64,000 bases of DNA from Diplocarpon mali (taxonomy: Eukaryota > Ascomycota > Leotiomycetes > Helotiales > Drepanopezizaceae). Below the pieces are notes generated by a model, which saw nothing but the letters and a program-made list of their open reading frames with translations, was not told the origin of the DNA and ran no database searches. Position 1 is the first letter of the stretch; the number at the start of each line of letters is the position of its first letter. The position numbers were made by a program, and so were the translations under genes. The stretch covers positions 1-64,000 of the forward strand of contig JAENRP010000185.1 of NCBI GenBank assembly GCA_024741835.1. Direction: 5' to 3'. This document shows positions 9,977-21,408 of this stretch, piece by piece.

Positions 9977-10759
9977 ATGTCGCTTCCAGATTTCAGCAAC
10001 ACCTCGCGCTTCCCTGCTTTCTCCGCATGTCCCCACGCCGACGCTCCTCCTGACCCAGATGCCAGGTATCTCCTCCCCCCCAACCCCCATGCGCATCCGA
10101 GGCGAGGAGACTGATAGCGGGGGGAAATAAACAGTCAGTCCCATGTCCTCATTGGCACCATAGCGGAGAACATGACGGTCTCTACCTCGCCCACATTCAT
10201 CCTTAGAGACCGCTCTTCGACCTCCTTCGCTTTGACCTTGAAAGTCCCCAAGGATCAAGTCCAAGAAGGGGTGCCAGGCGGAGGATACGATGTCAGCGGT
10301 TTCAAGAAGGGCTTCACCGTCGTGGTGCCAGGAGCGAGGAGGAGCGGGGTGAAGGATGGCAAGGCGGGCTTCGTACAGACGCCGAGTGGCAGTGTGCAGG
10401 TCGGTTTCCCGGGAGGAGGTAGAGGGAGGCATCTGATTGACGTGCGCAGGTTATTCCGGCTGCGGTGGAGAAGCTGCTCGCCATGAGTGCACAGGAGCAA
10501 GACAGGGCAGAAGCTATAGGGCAGAAGGGCTGGTGCCAAGGATGCAGAGAGGTGAAGGACCTGGACGGTTTGTCCAGATGTAGAGGCTGTGAGAGCGTCT
10601 GGTATTGCAACAAGGCGAGTCCCTCGAGATCGAAAGGCTCGGATATTTTGGCCTAATGTGAGGATCTAGGCATGCCAGACAACGGGGTGGAGCGAAAAGG
10701 GCCACAAGAGCGAGTGTAAGATTTTCAAAGCCGTCGGGCAGATATTCCACAAGGAATAG
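9977..10759 (+). CDS. MYND-type zinc finger protein
   Basis: Four exons encode 202 residues: 9977-10065, 10135-10399, 10450-10614, 10670-10759. The C-terminus holds a MYND finger: WCQGC, then RCRGC, WYCNKAC, Q, W, H and a final C (KGHKSEC), which is the CxxC-CxxC-YCxxxC-HxxxC zinc pattern. The first 140 residues start MSLPDFSNTSRFPAF and contain a conserved-looking block (DRSSTSFALTLKV, GGGYDVSGFKKGFTVVVPGAR) that I associate with small fungal MYND proteins. The third intron (10615-10669) uses a GC donor (AAG|GCGAGT). Only this choice joins CNK to ACQ and preserves the finger; the nearby GT donor would destroy it. MYND fingers usually bind proline-rich partners, so a protein-interaction role is inferred, with no known target. 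Confidence 0.88.
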
Positions 10760-13586
10760 CGAGGGATAGGAAAATTACCGTTTCAGCTCCCCTGGTTCCG
10801 TTGATCTCAAAGACAGATCTGCAGATGCCTCGGCCCCTCTGCTTGTGACCGGTTTCTCAAGACCCTCAATCACTCACCTCGGCAATCGTCGCTCTCCTCC
10901 CTCCGCCTGTTTTCCTCGTCAGCATGCGCAGTTCTCAGGCACGTCGATAGCTCAGAGGGAGGCGCGCGCAGATCCCAAGCGAGACGAGGGCGGGTGAGAA
11001 AGGCGACGCGTCGAGGAGGCCCGGTGTTGACGCGGCGGGTATGCTCGCCCATGCGCGACTCGGCTCGATCATTTCGACCCGGGGGAAGTCAGACATCGAG
11101 GCCAAGCTCGCAGATCAGGCGTCTCGTCTTCCGGGAGCCCTCGCGGCTGTCGACGTGCCAGCAGGATCCAAGAACGCCCACTCTGCGCGACTTCGGTGCG
11201 TGGTCTCGAGATCAGATCCCGCGGTTCTCGGGGGAGCTGTACATGTATGGATGAGTAGGCTACGCGCTACATTGTAAAGACATGCCTCATCCAGCTTCAC
11301 GACCACTTGGTGCTCTTCGGATCCAACGCGAGCGGTTTAGAGTACATGCGAGTGATGGCAGCTCGATGAAGCTGAAAGTGCGGTCGCTCCTCGACATGTT
11401 TTACCCGAGGCCAGACTGCGACAGACCGGCCCCGGGGGGCATGTCTTTGTTGAATTGTATTACTGATGAGACAGTACTGAGATTTTTCCAGGGAAATTTA
11501 TACTATGAATTGAGAGGGGTGTGAAATGGCTGTCGCCGGTACGGCTGGCGTTGAGGCTTTCTCGTTTGGAAGCCGTAGCCTGGTCTTTTATAGACAGCGG
11601 CCTATCACTCATACAGATATACCTATGTGAAAGTAACCCGCTGGTTACACAGTAATACAGCGGCCTAGCGATCCCTGGTCGTATCTCACGCAATCAATAG
11701 ACAAAACGTGATTGGCCTGCAAGTCAAAAACGAACCAGATCCGAGGAAGATGGTAATGACTTCTCGTTGTCTTTTCCAGAAGTAGAATCTGAAACAGTCA
11801 CAGCCAGCTGGCCCACAGCTCCAAGGCGCGAGAGAAGCTCTCAGCTGCAGCTGCGTAGTCGGAGCCCACTTCACCTCGAAGTCATGTTAACCTGAAGATC
11901 GCATACGAGGTCCGCCAAGCGAAACCCGTCCTTAAGCGAGAGCAGAAGCAAGCAAACAAACAAACACTTCAGGGTCCTAAATCCCTACGAATGCTCCATA
12001 CCACTTATTGCCAAGAGAGTATCAAGCGAGAACCCAGCGTCCCAGGGGGAAGCTATCGTCGCCCTGCAGCCAGCAAGGTTCCCCATCGTGGGGTAAGGGG
12101 AGTACGCAGACCATCGGCAGACGCGGAATCCCCCCCCGGCTGAGCAGACGATCTGAACCATTTTCCCTGTTTCGCAAACAGCGAATCTCTGCTCGAAGCC
12201 CGCACAATCATGCTCGTATGCGAGACGAAGCTTCTGTTCGCCAACACCGCTTGTCCCGCGTCTACAGGGCGAATACCTCACTGCTGATCGTAGACTCAGA
12301 GATGGACGAGCAAGGTCGGAGGCTTCCTTTCTCAGCGCGTGCACGCAGCAGTACCGCGCAAAGAAAGACGAGAGACGATTGAGGAGGGTAGGATGAGTGA
12401 GCCGCGCTAGCGAGCTGCCATAGCGAGCTACCATAGCTGAGAGGCCCCTCGAGGCGATGTGGATTCACATGGCCGCAAAGGGGCTTAGAGCTGCGGCATA
12501 GATCAGGTCCTGCGAGGCTTCACAGATATCAGCACCGGGAGATCTCCCAGCTGTGCGTCTGCGGTCCTAGGAGCGGCGTTGCCCGGAAAACTCTCCTGTA
12601 TACGCGCCCAGGTAGTAATGTGCCTGCCTGCACGTGTACCGGCCGTGGCCTCCGCTCAAGTCATGACCCTCCTCGACCCGGATCTTCTCTGCTCTCTCTC
12701 TGTGCTCCTCCGCTTCGCAACCGCCTACATGCCCCCACACTCAGGTGGCGAGATGACCGGGCGATAGAAACGATGCTGCGCATATGGCACCACGCAGGAC
12801 AGGATGTTTTCGAGAGGGAGAGATCTCGAACAGTCTCGAGGAAGTTGAGATTCGCACGACGGGACGCGGTGCGTCGCAAGTCGGCATCACACAAGTGCCA
12901 GGCACGCACATCTCATCTCGTCTCGTCGCAGAGCCACTCCCAAACACCGTCCACTGTCGGCCACCCTCCCGCGACCATCCCCTCTCCCCAACAGGAGAAC
13001 TCTTCGCAGCCAAATCCGATCTGGAAAACCTATCCTTCAACCTGGACTTAGATCCCTCAACATCCAGTGGGCTAAACGTGCATTACCGAAAGCTCTTCGG
13101 CGCGCCGGTACAGCAACTTAGTCCTACGGCTTAGGGGGGAGCGCTGTGGGTACACGGTTGTCAAGCCCCTTTGCTAGCAGGAATCTTTGCTTGCATGGGA
13201 GGATATACTACTCTACGATTAAGAGAGAAGGTTGTGAGGAAGTGTCCATGGTGGATTTGTAGAGGCAGCTATCTATGACTCTCAAATGCTCAAGCTTTTT
13301 GGAAAAGAAAGCAAAATACAAGCTGACCAATGGATGGAGAAAATATCAAGCACTAGAAAATACTTGAGGATTCCCAGACTTGTGTGGGCTCAGGTTCCAA
13401 CGGTATGATCTTCGAGGGCTCCCCTGGATGTCGTAGTGCAAGACTCTTCTGTCCGCATCGAATCACCCACGAGGCAGTCTTTGAGAGAGTCTGTCACAAA
13501 CCCGTGAAACGTATGCAGGTCCCTCGTATCGAGCTCTGCGGTGCCTTGTTCTCTCTATGCGTTTAAATTCCTGCCATATTCAAGGT
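10760..13586. other. Long intergenic region, no firm gene
   Basis: About 2.8 kb. Possible coding fragments without family match: plus frame 11041-11277 and the frame that follows it (reading LIQLHDHLVLFGSNASG near 11.3 kb), minus frame 11985-12434, and plus frame 12784-13134 ending in NLSFNLDLDPSTSSGLNV. None has an initiator plus splice structure I can defend. They could be relics or parts of an unmodelled gene. Confidence 0.5.
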
Positions 13587-14581
13587 CTATGCATTCTTCT
13601 TCACCTTGCTCTCTTTAACCACTCCATTGACTTTCGAGCTACCATCGAATCGCTTCTTCACAGCTGCAATCATCTTACTAAACCACCATACATTCAATGC
13701 CTGCAGGATGCCATGCCCGCTCATGTATAACACCAGGAGCCAGATGGGTAGGGACCGATCGCCAGCGAACTGCATGATCTGTTCATCGCCGCCAAGTTTT
13801 GATCTATCGAAGTGTAGCGCATTCCATGCATCGCGGTAGATATTGAACGAAGAATAGGCGCCCCACACTAGCCGGCAGCCAAAGAACACGACTAGAAGCG
13901 TGATACCGTTGTAAAGCTGTGCTTTGGTGCCCGTCATGCCCATTTTATCGAAAAACCAGTGTATGTTGAGAAAAGGCGTGGACAATTCGTACAGCATGAA
14001 AACACAGCCGTAGTAGTTGAATATCGGCCGCTAAATAAAGAAGAATCAGTAAAACACGCAGCTCTCTTCCTCACCCTCTGTATTCTGGTGTGGGAACGTA
14101 CGAATCCCAGGGTCCACGTTGCGAGACAGCTCACAGCATGCGCCAGCATGCCGAGCCCGAAAACATCGAGATACTGAACCATCACGACCAGGTCGAAGAG
14201 GAAGTATCCCGTAGCCAGAGCCTGCACCAGTGCTGCTGCGCCCGTGTACCCCCACATCCGCTCCTCGAGATCCATACTGCGCCTCTCGTCATCTGCGTAC
14301 ATGGTCCAAAGCGCCAGCAGTGTGATGGTGCAACACTGGACCATTGAGGCGCAGTGCATATTCCATCGCAGCTTGCTTTCGTGGGAGAGATGTGTGTAGC
14401 GGTTGGGGAAGAGCCGGCTTGAGACAGGGCGAGCGAGGAACTCGAAGATGGTGTAGTAGAAGCCGAATGCGAAAAGAATCTCGTGGATATGGAGGGGTAG
14501 ACTGTTCAGATGGAGAAAATGACAGAGCGGCGTGATAGCGTCGCGGAGAGCAGGTATCGGTGCAAAGAAAGGGTCAAGCAT
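13587..14581 (-). CDS. TLC-domain membrane protein (TMEM56/TLCD4-like)
   Basis: Two exons on the minus strand, 14581-14102 and 14030-13587, give 307 residues. The intron (71 bp) has donor GTACGT, branch TACTGAT and acceptor TTTAG, phase 0. The protein is a multi-pass membrane protein of the TRAM/LAG1/CLN8 (TLC) type. Visible segments include HEILFAFGFYYTIFEFLA, a conserved SKLRWNMHCASMVQC helix, the central YFLFDLVVMVQYLD, and FMLYELSTPFLNIHWFFDKMG, which is the most typical TLC signature. It ends with a lysine-rich tail (KESKVKKNA) compatible with an ER-retrieval or cytosolic tail. TLC proteins act in lipid synthesis, transport or sensing in ER or plasma membrane; this subfamily has no agreed enzymatic reaction. 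Confidence 0.9.
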
Positions 14582-16465
14582 TCTGCGGGAATGGGCAGGC
14601 TCTCAGGCGCGTAGTTCTGTGAATCTCAAAAAGGAATACTGGGTAGTGATCAGCACTTGGAATTATGGAAAAGAGGGCGGGGAGGACAGTTACCAACACC
14701 AGCATCTGAACTTCTTCCTACTGGAGGAGATCGGCCAAGTAATCAGGTAGGGTCAGGAAGTGGAAACCTACAGATAGGTTGGCGGGTGGGCGGGGGAGAA
14801 GGTGGGAAGTAAATGAAGCTGGCGATATGTCGGATAGACAATTCGCACCGAGGCCGACAGCGTGCTAGAAGGCCAAGCGCAACAAGCGCAAACCTTCAAT
14901 CCGAAGGTTCGTGGCTCACCGTATTTTGAGCCATGATGATCCAAGCTTCAATAATACGTTGGCCGCGAGCGATACAGAGCTCTTTCGAAGACTCCATTCG
15001 CTAAGTCACCCAGCGTTCGAGACTTCTGGACAGCTGATTGTGAGGAATTTCACACTGGCACTTCTGGAATCGACAGATTGTACGGTTATGTGCGGGATTC
15101 CGTGAGATGTACGAAAGAGAATTACTCTTGGGGGAAAATCAGGGTCCAGGCAAGGACGCACCAGCCTATGCTAAAAATAGCTAGGGCTATCTCACGTGAC
15201 CAGATATACTTTTTTTTTCTTTCTCGACGGGGATAAAGAGTCCTTCGAAGATGACCAGTACCGCATTGCAAGATGGTTGAAACAATCATATAAAGCAAAC
15301 GCAGAATTCGACCGTGGTGTTGAAGTCTGCCTACCTAGGACTCGCTAAAGTAGCGAGACCCCTGACGAAGCGAGAAATACGCGAGAATACAAAGCTCATT
15401 TCTGAAACCGTGTTGGCCATCAGCATTCTCCATCACCCTACATTCACTCATATGAATCTGCTAAAAAACTGCCGGAAACTTGTGGAGCTCAAACCTGCCA
15501 ATGACCAAAGAAACCCATTCTCCAAAGTTTCCTTACCTCAATTGAGCTCTAAAGTGAAAGACGTCCCACGCAGGACCCAGCCACAATGCTCAGAAGGCAG
15601 CGATTGAGATATCGAGGGCCGCGACTTGTGTTTCTGGTCCGGAACATGTGTACAAGATACATGTTGCATCCCGATCGCTGAAGCAGTATTCAAAGCGAAG
15701 AAAAGGAGAAGTCATATCTGAGCGAGGTTTTGTTCGCTCCCAGCCACGGCGATGCGGCCAGACCTGGAGGGCTTTTTTTAGGGCCTCTCCTACCTTGTGA
15801 AAGAGGAAGAAGAGCCCCAATGGACAAGCCATTCGCTTGTAGAGACGGAGACCTGGGGTTTCCGGACCTCGAGATGGGCACACGCCAGTTACCGGGAAAG
15901 CCCCAAAAACTATGCCGGCTACAAATGCCTCGGACGCGAGGATGAGAGTGCCGTCTTGGACGATTCCAGCAACTTTGAAGTTTTCCGCTAAGAGTAGATT
16001 CGTCTAGAGCAGCATGCACTTGGAGCCATACCTGCCCTGGAAATTGTAGAGACCAGGGCGACTCAAACAAGTGAAAGCCGCCCAAAAGCGCTCAATGCCC
16101 CTCGTGTTGACTATGTGGCTCTGTGCAATATATCTCTGTCAGCGGCTACCATGAAGGCAGTACTATGTTCTTATCACCCAGGTAAGCATTCCTCCTTGAA
16201 GGGCGACAGAGAGTGCTGGACTGGAATTGCCCCAGTATCATGGAAGTCCCCTCACAAGTACCGCGAGAAGACTGCAAAACTATTCTGTTATGGGACGCCC
16301 GAGAATCACCCTATATGAATCTAGGCAACGCATATCAATGCTGCCATTTCCAGTTCAAGTCAACAGACCTGCAGCAAAACACAGAGCTGTAGCTCTGGAA
16401 GCCAACGTCGCATCCTTCTATGTTTGTGCCCCTTAGGGAGAGGACCTCTAGTTCGAATCTCTCCA
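14582..16465. other. Intergenic region, no firm gene
   Basis: About 1.9 kb upstream of the TLC gene. Frames at 15314-15607 (+) and 15797-15991 (+) are open and not low-complexity but match nothing I know and lack clear splice partners. Confidence 0.5.
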
Positions 16466-16633
16466 TTACAACTTCTCAAATGCACCAACAACCCGATTTA
16501 CGACTGCTGTTACCAATGTCTCATCGTCCAAGTCGGCTACCGTTTGCACAGGATTAGTCGCGTCATCAGCCAATCGTATTCTGAAATGCTCCAAATCCCA
16601 GCAAGCCCAGCATCGATCATAGGGCATGCAAAC
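16466..16633 (-). other. Candidate terminal exon, minus strand
   Basis: A 55-codon minus-strand frame preceded by an acceptor (TTTTGTAG) and ended by TAA. The peptide contains CWACWDLEHFRIRLADD and DLDDETLVTAVVNRVVGAF, which looks like real protein. No upstream exon could be joined with confidence and no family was recognised. A plus-strand frame lies directly beyond it. Confidence 0.3.
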
Positions 16634-16659
16634 CTACAAAACCACATACAGCACTCTAG

Positions 16660-16881
16660 CAAGAGTCAGAACCCGGATATTTCCACGCCACGCCACCCCT
16701 GCCCACCCCTCCACCTAATAGAAATTCAAACGCAATCATCGAGCTCCCAGCCGACTCTCCAAACCCCGACTTTGGCTCAGTCCAAGCTGACATTGATAAG
16801 CTCGCCAGCTCCCCGCAATCTTGGTGGGCAAGTAGCAAGGGAGTGATGCCACAGTTGCGACGAGGAGCTCCTGTCTCTTAA
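16660..16881 (+). other. Candidate terminal exon, plus strand
   Basis: A 73-codon plus frame after a possible acceptor (GCACTCTAG), ended by TAA. It has a proline-rich start and a protein-like end with AIIELPADSPNPDFG and IDKLASSPQSWWASSKGV. No upstream exon or family identified. It competes with the minus-strand candidate at 16466-16633 for the same locus. Confidence 0.3.
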
Positions 16882-17335
16882 GCTACCGTCAGAGTGGCTC
16901 GTTGCTCTAGCCAGGCTGTGTTGAGACGGCCAGGGTGAGATAATGGTCTGTTTCGCTGCGATGGGGCAGGGAGGCGCTTTTAAGGGTTGTGCTGTTTAGT
17001 ACATATACCAAAACTTGAATCCTAGAAATTAGAAAGAGAGGAAACGGGCAGAAACTGAGTAGCAGGCAACAGCTACTGCTGCCTTATAAGTTTGTCTAGC
17101 TGTACAGATATCCACAAATCTTGACAAGAAAGTGTCTCCATATTTCTATAGTTTTGTCATACAGATATGTAAAGATCTTGGCGAGAATTTTCATTTATGA
17201 AGAATTTGGATTTTTGATTCTTACAAAGGCATCGGGCGGAGACGAATAATATCATGTAAACAATCCCCAAGCTATGTATCCCCTATCCCAGGGTAACTTC
17301 TACATCAGCGAGGTATGAGACGTGCAGGTTATTAA
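16882..17335. other. Intergenic region
   Basis: About 450 bp, fairly AT-rich, no open frame with coding character seen on either strand. Confidence 0.6.
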
Positions 17336-17847
17336 TCATACGAACGAAGTTTCCCAGCACATATGGTACCAGACAACCCCGGCGCCAGTTCCTGAAGAAG
17401 AGACCAAAAGGACCAATGTAGACGCGCGAATGGAGACGAACAGAGTCTTACCACGTCTCCGCTCCTCAGTGGAGGAGACCCAGAGGTTCTCAATGGGAGC
17501 AGTGTAGATCTTCTTGCGGATGTTGAAACCATGCCAATGGATTCTGAAAAGCAGTCATAACTCAAGACTACGATGCCTTCTGGAGGAATGCCAGTAAAGA
17601 AGAATGCCAGGATATAGATCTTGACACGCCGGAAAAGAGGTTGCCAAATCCGGGTGCACACACTACCGGCATGTGAAGAGAGCAAAAAGTCAACGCGCTC
17701 TTCATTCGTATGCCTTATGTTGAACGCCGGATTGTAATCCATGTCCATACCGCGCCGGGCCGAGCCAAAGAAGCTCAGGTACATGATACAGTAGAACGCC
17801 AATCCATGCTTACTCACTTTCCGATACATCGCTTTCAATGCATACAT
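17336..17847 (-). CDS. Probable hypothetical membrane protein
   Basis: Minus-strand candidate gene. The first in-frame ATG is at 17847 (MYALKAMYRKV), though protein-like sequence extends upstream to a TTG at 17883. One frame reads through HGLAFYCIMYLSFFGSARRGMDMDYNP and FNIRHTNEERVDFLLSSHAG. The reading then moves to another frame with IHWHGFNIRKKIYTAPIENL and EERRR, followed by a well-formed 60-bp intron (17392-17451; GTAAGA donor, TTCTTCAG acceptor) and a last exon ending WYHMCWETSFV. The change of frame near 17.56-17.66 kb may be an intron (acceptor TTTTCAG is present) or a disabling frameshift; I could not find a phase-consistent solution. One or two hydrophobic segments suggest a membrane protein. 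No family recognised. Confidence 0.45.
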
Positions 17848-17915
17848 AGTCCCCAAATGATAACCCCAACTCGCCTCTGCCAATGCCCCCTCCCATCAGG
17901 ACAAGATGCCCAAGC

Positions 17916-19302
17916 CTAATTCGGCGAGCTCAAAGTCTGACTGCTCTCAGACTTCTCCCGAACCTGTCCCTTCGAGTGCCCGTTGGACTCGCCGCCAGCA
18001 CTGGTCCGGATCTTCAGCTTCAGAGGATCCGGTGGCACGCCGGGAGGGGGATTGACTGCTGTTCCAGCACTACCGCCGTAAAGCCATTTACTCTTCGGTT
18101 TCGTCAGCTTTTTGATGGGCTTCAGAGTCTTCTTCTTTTTGGAGTCCACGAGTATCGACTTCTCGTTGAAATCCCCATCACGGTCGTCATCCCCGTCATC
18201 ATTTAACGCCTCGTCATCACTCGCTGGAGGTTTCGACTCGAAACTCAGCCCGCTGGCAGAGTGTTGACTCGGATTCCTCGATATCTTCGACACCTTCAGC
18301 CTGTTCGCCGGGTTTTTCTTCGGAGGCTTCTTCTTCTTGTGCGGAGATTCCTCGTTCTCAAAATCCTCGTCTGCATCACGTTTGTTGGGGCTCGTGCGCC
18401 CGTTCTTGCTGGGGGGTACTGGTGTGGAGTTGCGACTGCCAGGAGGTGGTGTGTATCCGTTCTGACTGCCGGCTCCGTTGCCATTTGCCATCTTGGTCTT
18501 TGCATCGCGTGAGGATTGCCGCCCGAAGCCACCTATACACTTTGCCATGTGATTGTTCATGCGTTTTATGGGAACATGGACCCCGCAATTGTTGCACTTG
18601 GAAGATGGATATGATATGGGTACTTTTTCTTCCTCTTCACCCGGAGGAGGTGTTGTGTTTGGAGAATCCTGACTTCCGCTTGGAGTGTTTTCCTTCTGCT
18701 GCTTCAGTGGATTGATCATGTCTTTCCTCTTCTTCCCACGACCAGGACCCTCAGGAACATATGTCTGGCCGTAGACGTCGTGATATGGCTTATTGATAAA
18801 GGGGTGTTTAGTGCAGTATTGGACGCCCGGCTCTGGTTTCCGGCCACCATTGCCGTCCGTCGGATGAAGTAGACGAGGAAGACCGCACTTGAGGCAGCGG
18901 ATTTCCTTTGTGGTTTTCAAGGGGTTGCCTTTCAAGTATGCAATGCCATTCTCCCACGAAGCACCTTCAGTCTCGACGGTCTTGGTCTCGTTGGATGCAG
19001 GGGACTCGTCGTCCTCAGCAACCTGCGAAGCTTTTTGCTCGACTAGTATGGCAGCAGACGAAGCTCTCAACATCTTCTCTTCCCGAAAAGTTTCAAGGAC
19101 TAGGTCGTGAAGAATGTTGTAGAAAGAATCGTCCAGGACCGCGTAGGACTGGTTCGGGGGCGGTAGCTGTCAGTACTTTCTCCTATCCAGTGCAGAAAGT
19201 GGCAAAGGGGAGAGAAGTTACCAATGTTCCCATAGGATCCAGCGGTTCATCGGAATCAGGTGCCACCAAGCCCGGCGTCTCAAAAGAATCGTGGGCAGAC
19301 AT
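17916..19302 (-). CDS. Sgf11-like zinc finger protein (possible SAGA DUB module subunit)
   Basis: Two exons, 19302-19222 and 19148-17916, give 437 residues; the 73-bp intron (19149-19221) has donor GTAACT and branch TACTGAC. A nearer acceptor (exon start 19166) is also in frame and would add six residues. Features in order: a short acidic N-terminus; a helix YNILHDLVLETFREEKM; a Cys/His cluster (CLKCGLPRLLHP ... YCTKHPF); and a C2HC finger (CNNCGVHVPIKRMNNHMAKC followed by IGGFGRQSSRDA). The finger and its basic follow-up resemble Sgf11, which anchors the SAGA histone H2B deubiquitinase module to nucleosomes. The C-terminal half is charged, low-complexity and rich in KKKK tracts, consistent with a nuclear protein. 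The size exceeds yeast Sgf11, so another SAGA-type or unrelated chromatin protein remains possible. Confidence 0.75.
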
Positions 19303-20013
19303 GATGGAAAAGGTTATGGTCGAGCAGGCTGGAGAGCAATCTGCCGGCTATGAAAAGGGACAGTTGTGATGCAATCGAAAGCACCGCTGCAAGAAGCTGC
19401 AAGAACGATGGAAAAGCCAGGGGGATGAGAGGTCATTTTACAGTTTTCCCACCTTCACTGACAGAAGAGCATGGTGAGAATAATTGATAGATCTGGCGAT
19501 CCTGAGAAGAGCTGGGGACAATGTTTACGAGCGTTTGCTATTGTGCCCTGAAACAGCCCAACAGCTCAGTAAATTGGTTTCTGCCGCGCTAGTCCGGCAA
19601 CTGTAGTTCTTGAGATCTGAAGGCGGTGAAGTGGCTCGTGGGTTGCGGCAGGTCGTGATAATTCCATCGACGCCGAAGTGCAATTGAGCCTAAAGCAAAG
19701 ATATATGAAGGGCTCATGGCTCGTAGTTAAAGTCTAGATCTACGTGCGCATTCTCTGCCGCTCTCTTTAGTGCTAGAAATGGTATGAATCTCGGTCTTTT
19801 CGTTGCTATTGCCGACCTCTCGTGAATAGGGGCACAGTATCGCTCGTCGGCTATTTGTGAATTGGCGAGAAACATCGTCGTTTACATCAAGCACTGAAGC
19901 CAGTCCTTGCATTCCGCGAGCCTCAACCCGCCATAAATAGCCTCGACCTCACGAACCTCACGACCGCATACAACCGCACGATCCAGAGGTCGTCCTGTCT
20001 GAACACCGCTCAA
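19303..20013. other. Divergent promoter region
   Basis: About 710 bp between two divergently transcribed genes (zinc finger protein on minus, acetyltransferase on plus). No coding feature seen; shared regulation is possible but not shown. Confidence 0.6.
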
Positions 20014-21075
20014 ATGGACACCCACGGCGTCAACACTCGCGTGCAGCCTTCCATCCGATCATTCTTCCAGCCTCGACAACCCAGTTACTCAAAGCCGCCG
20101 GGCTCTTCGTCTCCAAAAACCTCGCCATCCTCTCCCCCCCAAGCGACCTCATCATCTGCCTCGCAGCCAGCCGCAAACACCAGTGTTACCTCTTCGCAAG
20201 CGACCAGAACGCCCATCCTTCCCCCACAAGCAACGATCTCCTCAATCCAACAACCACATATCCAGCCCCTGCGGCGCATCAACGCCCTCCTCCTGCCCAT
20301 CCACTACCCAGACTCTTTCTACCACAAGATTCTCTCGCCAGATCCCCCCACGCCCAGCAATGGCTTCTCGCGTGCCATCCTGTGGACGGAACCCACCAGT
20401 CAAGAGACAAAGGTCGTCGGCGGCGTAGTCTGTCGGCTCGACCCTGCATTGTCTGAATCCTCCACCGCACAGAGTCCACAGTACACGCCCGACGCATATG
20501 ATATCTACGTGCAGAGCCTGGTGCTACTATCGCCATACCGCAAGAAGGGACTCGTGGCCGCAGTACTAAACGAAATCATCGAGGCTGCGACGCAGCAAGA
20601 TAGGATACGGATACATAGCATCTATGCACATGTATGGACCCGAAACGAGGAAGCGCTGGATTGGTACGCCGCTCGCGGTTTCAAGAGGGAAGAACCTGTT
20701 ATAAACGGATATTACCGACGTCTGGATCCAGACACGGCATTCTTATACCGCAGGCGTCTGGGGCCTTCTGATCATCTAGTTTCTCCTCCCGAACTGCGGG
20801 GATGTAACAGTCTCCCGGTTTCTATGGTCTCGACGCCGACTACGGTTACGAGACCGCCTATCCCCACACATGCGCGCTCTTTTCAGGATAAAGGGCCTGA
20901 GAGCGAGTGGAATGATCTTCCGGAGGATATCCTCGGCGGCGGGCTGTTGAAAGCCCCGATTGCGTCTGGAAGCCGGCAGGGGAGTGCGGTGAGCTCGAGG
21001 AGTAGTTCGAGGAGCGTGAGTGAGGTGAAGGGGAAGAAGAAGAGGGCGTATCCCGCAGCTGCGTTTGGGAGCTAG
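20014..21075 (+). CDS. Naa50-like GNAT acetyltransferase with PIP box
   Basis: A single exon of 353 residues. Residues 12-19 read QPSIRSFF, an exact PCNA-interacting (PIP) box pattern QxxIxxFF, followed by about 70 residues of Ser/Pro/Gln-rich linker. The GNAT domain (about 87-245) has INALLLPIHYPDSFYHKIL, VVGGVVCRLDP, YIYVQSL-like strand IYVQSLVLLSPYRKKGL (the acetyl-CoA binding loop with RxxG), IYAHVWTRNEEALDWYAARGF, and NGYYRRLDPDTAFLYRRRL. This matches the N-alpha-acetyltransferase Naa50 along the domain. Naa50 acetylates protein N-termini and supports sister-chromatid cohesion. The tail (from 250) is low-complexity and ends KGKKKRAYPAAAFGS. The second G of the usual RxxGxG/A loop is V here (RKKGLV). 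The PIP box suggests recruitment to replication forks, by inference. Confidence 0.88.
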   Translation: MDTHGVNTRVQPSIRSFFQPRQPSYSKPPGSSSPKTSPSSPPQATSSSASQPAANTSVTSSQATRTPILPPQATISSIQQPHIQPLRRINALLLPIHYPDSFYHKILSPDPPTPSNGFSRAILWTEPTSQETKVVGGVVCRLDPALSESSTAQSPQYTPDAYDIYVQSLVLLSPYRKKGLVAAVLNEIIEAATQQDRIRIHSIYAHVWTRNEEALDWYAARGFKREEPVINGYYRRLDPDTAFLYRRRLGPSDHLVSPPELRGCNSLPVSMVSTPTTVTRPPIPTHARSFQDKGPESEWNDLPEDILGGGLLKAPIASGSRQGSAVSSRSSSRSVSEVKGKKKRAYPAAAFGS

Positions 21076-21408
21076 GCATGAGACTTACGGAGAAAAGGGT
21101 AAAAGTCGAGCGCTGGATTGTCTTGCATGGCGTTGGAGCGTAGAAGCCGGAAATGCCAAACAGCTGCCGGTTTGGAGTCAGGCGTAGGTTTACTGAGTAT
21201 AACGCTTTAGATCAAATTTTGATACATATAAAAAGATGATCGCAATCAGTTGCTGAAAATACGACACGTAGATTCTCAGTCAAAGTATCCCTTGGTGCAT
21301 TAGATTTTGCCAGACCTGAAAGTGCCTCCCATGCAATTGCTAGCTCTATGATCTACAAACCCCTTCATTGCAGTCCATGCATCGTCAAGCTACCGATGAA
21401 AAACACAC
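21076..21408. other. Convergent intergenic region
   Basis: About 330 bp between two converging genes; expected to hold both 3' untranslated regions. No coding feature seen. Confidence 0.6.

Noticed and set aside
16440..16462. tRNA T-arm-like GTTCGAATC
   Set aside because: Arms on either side do not pair and no D or anticodon arm is present upstream.
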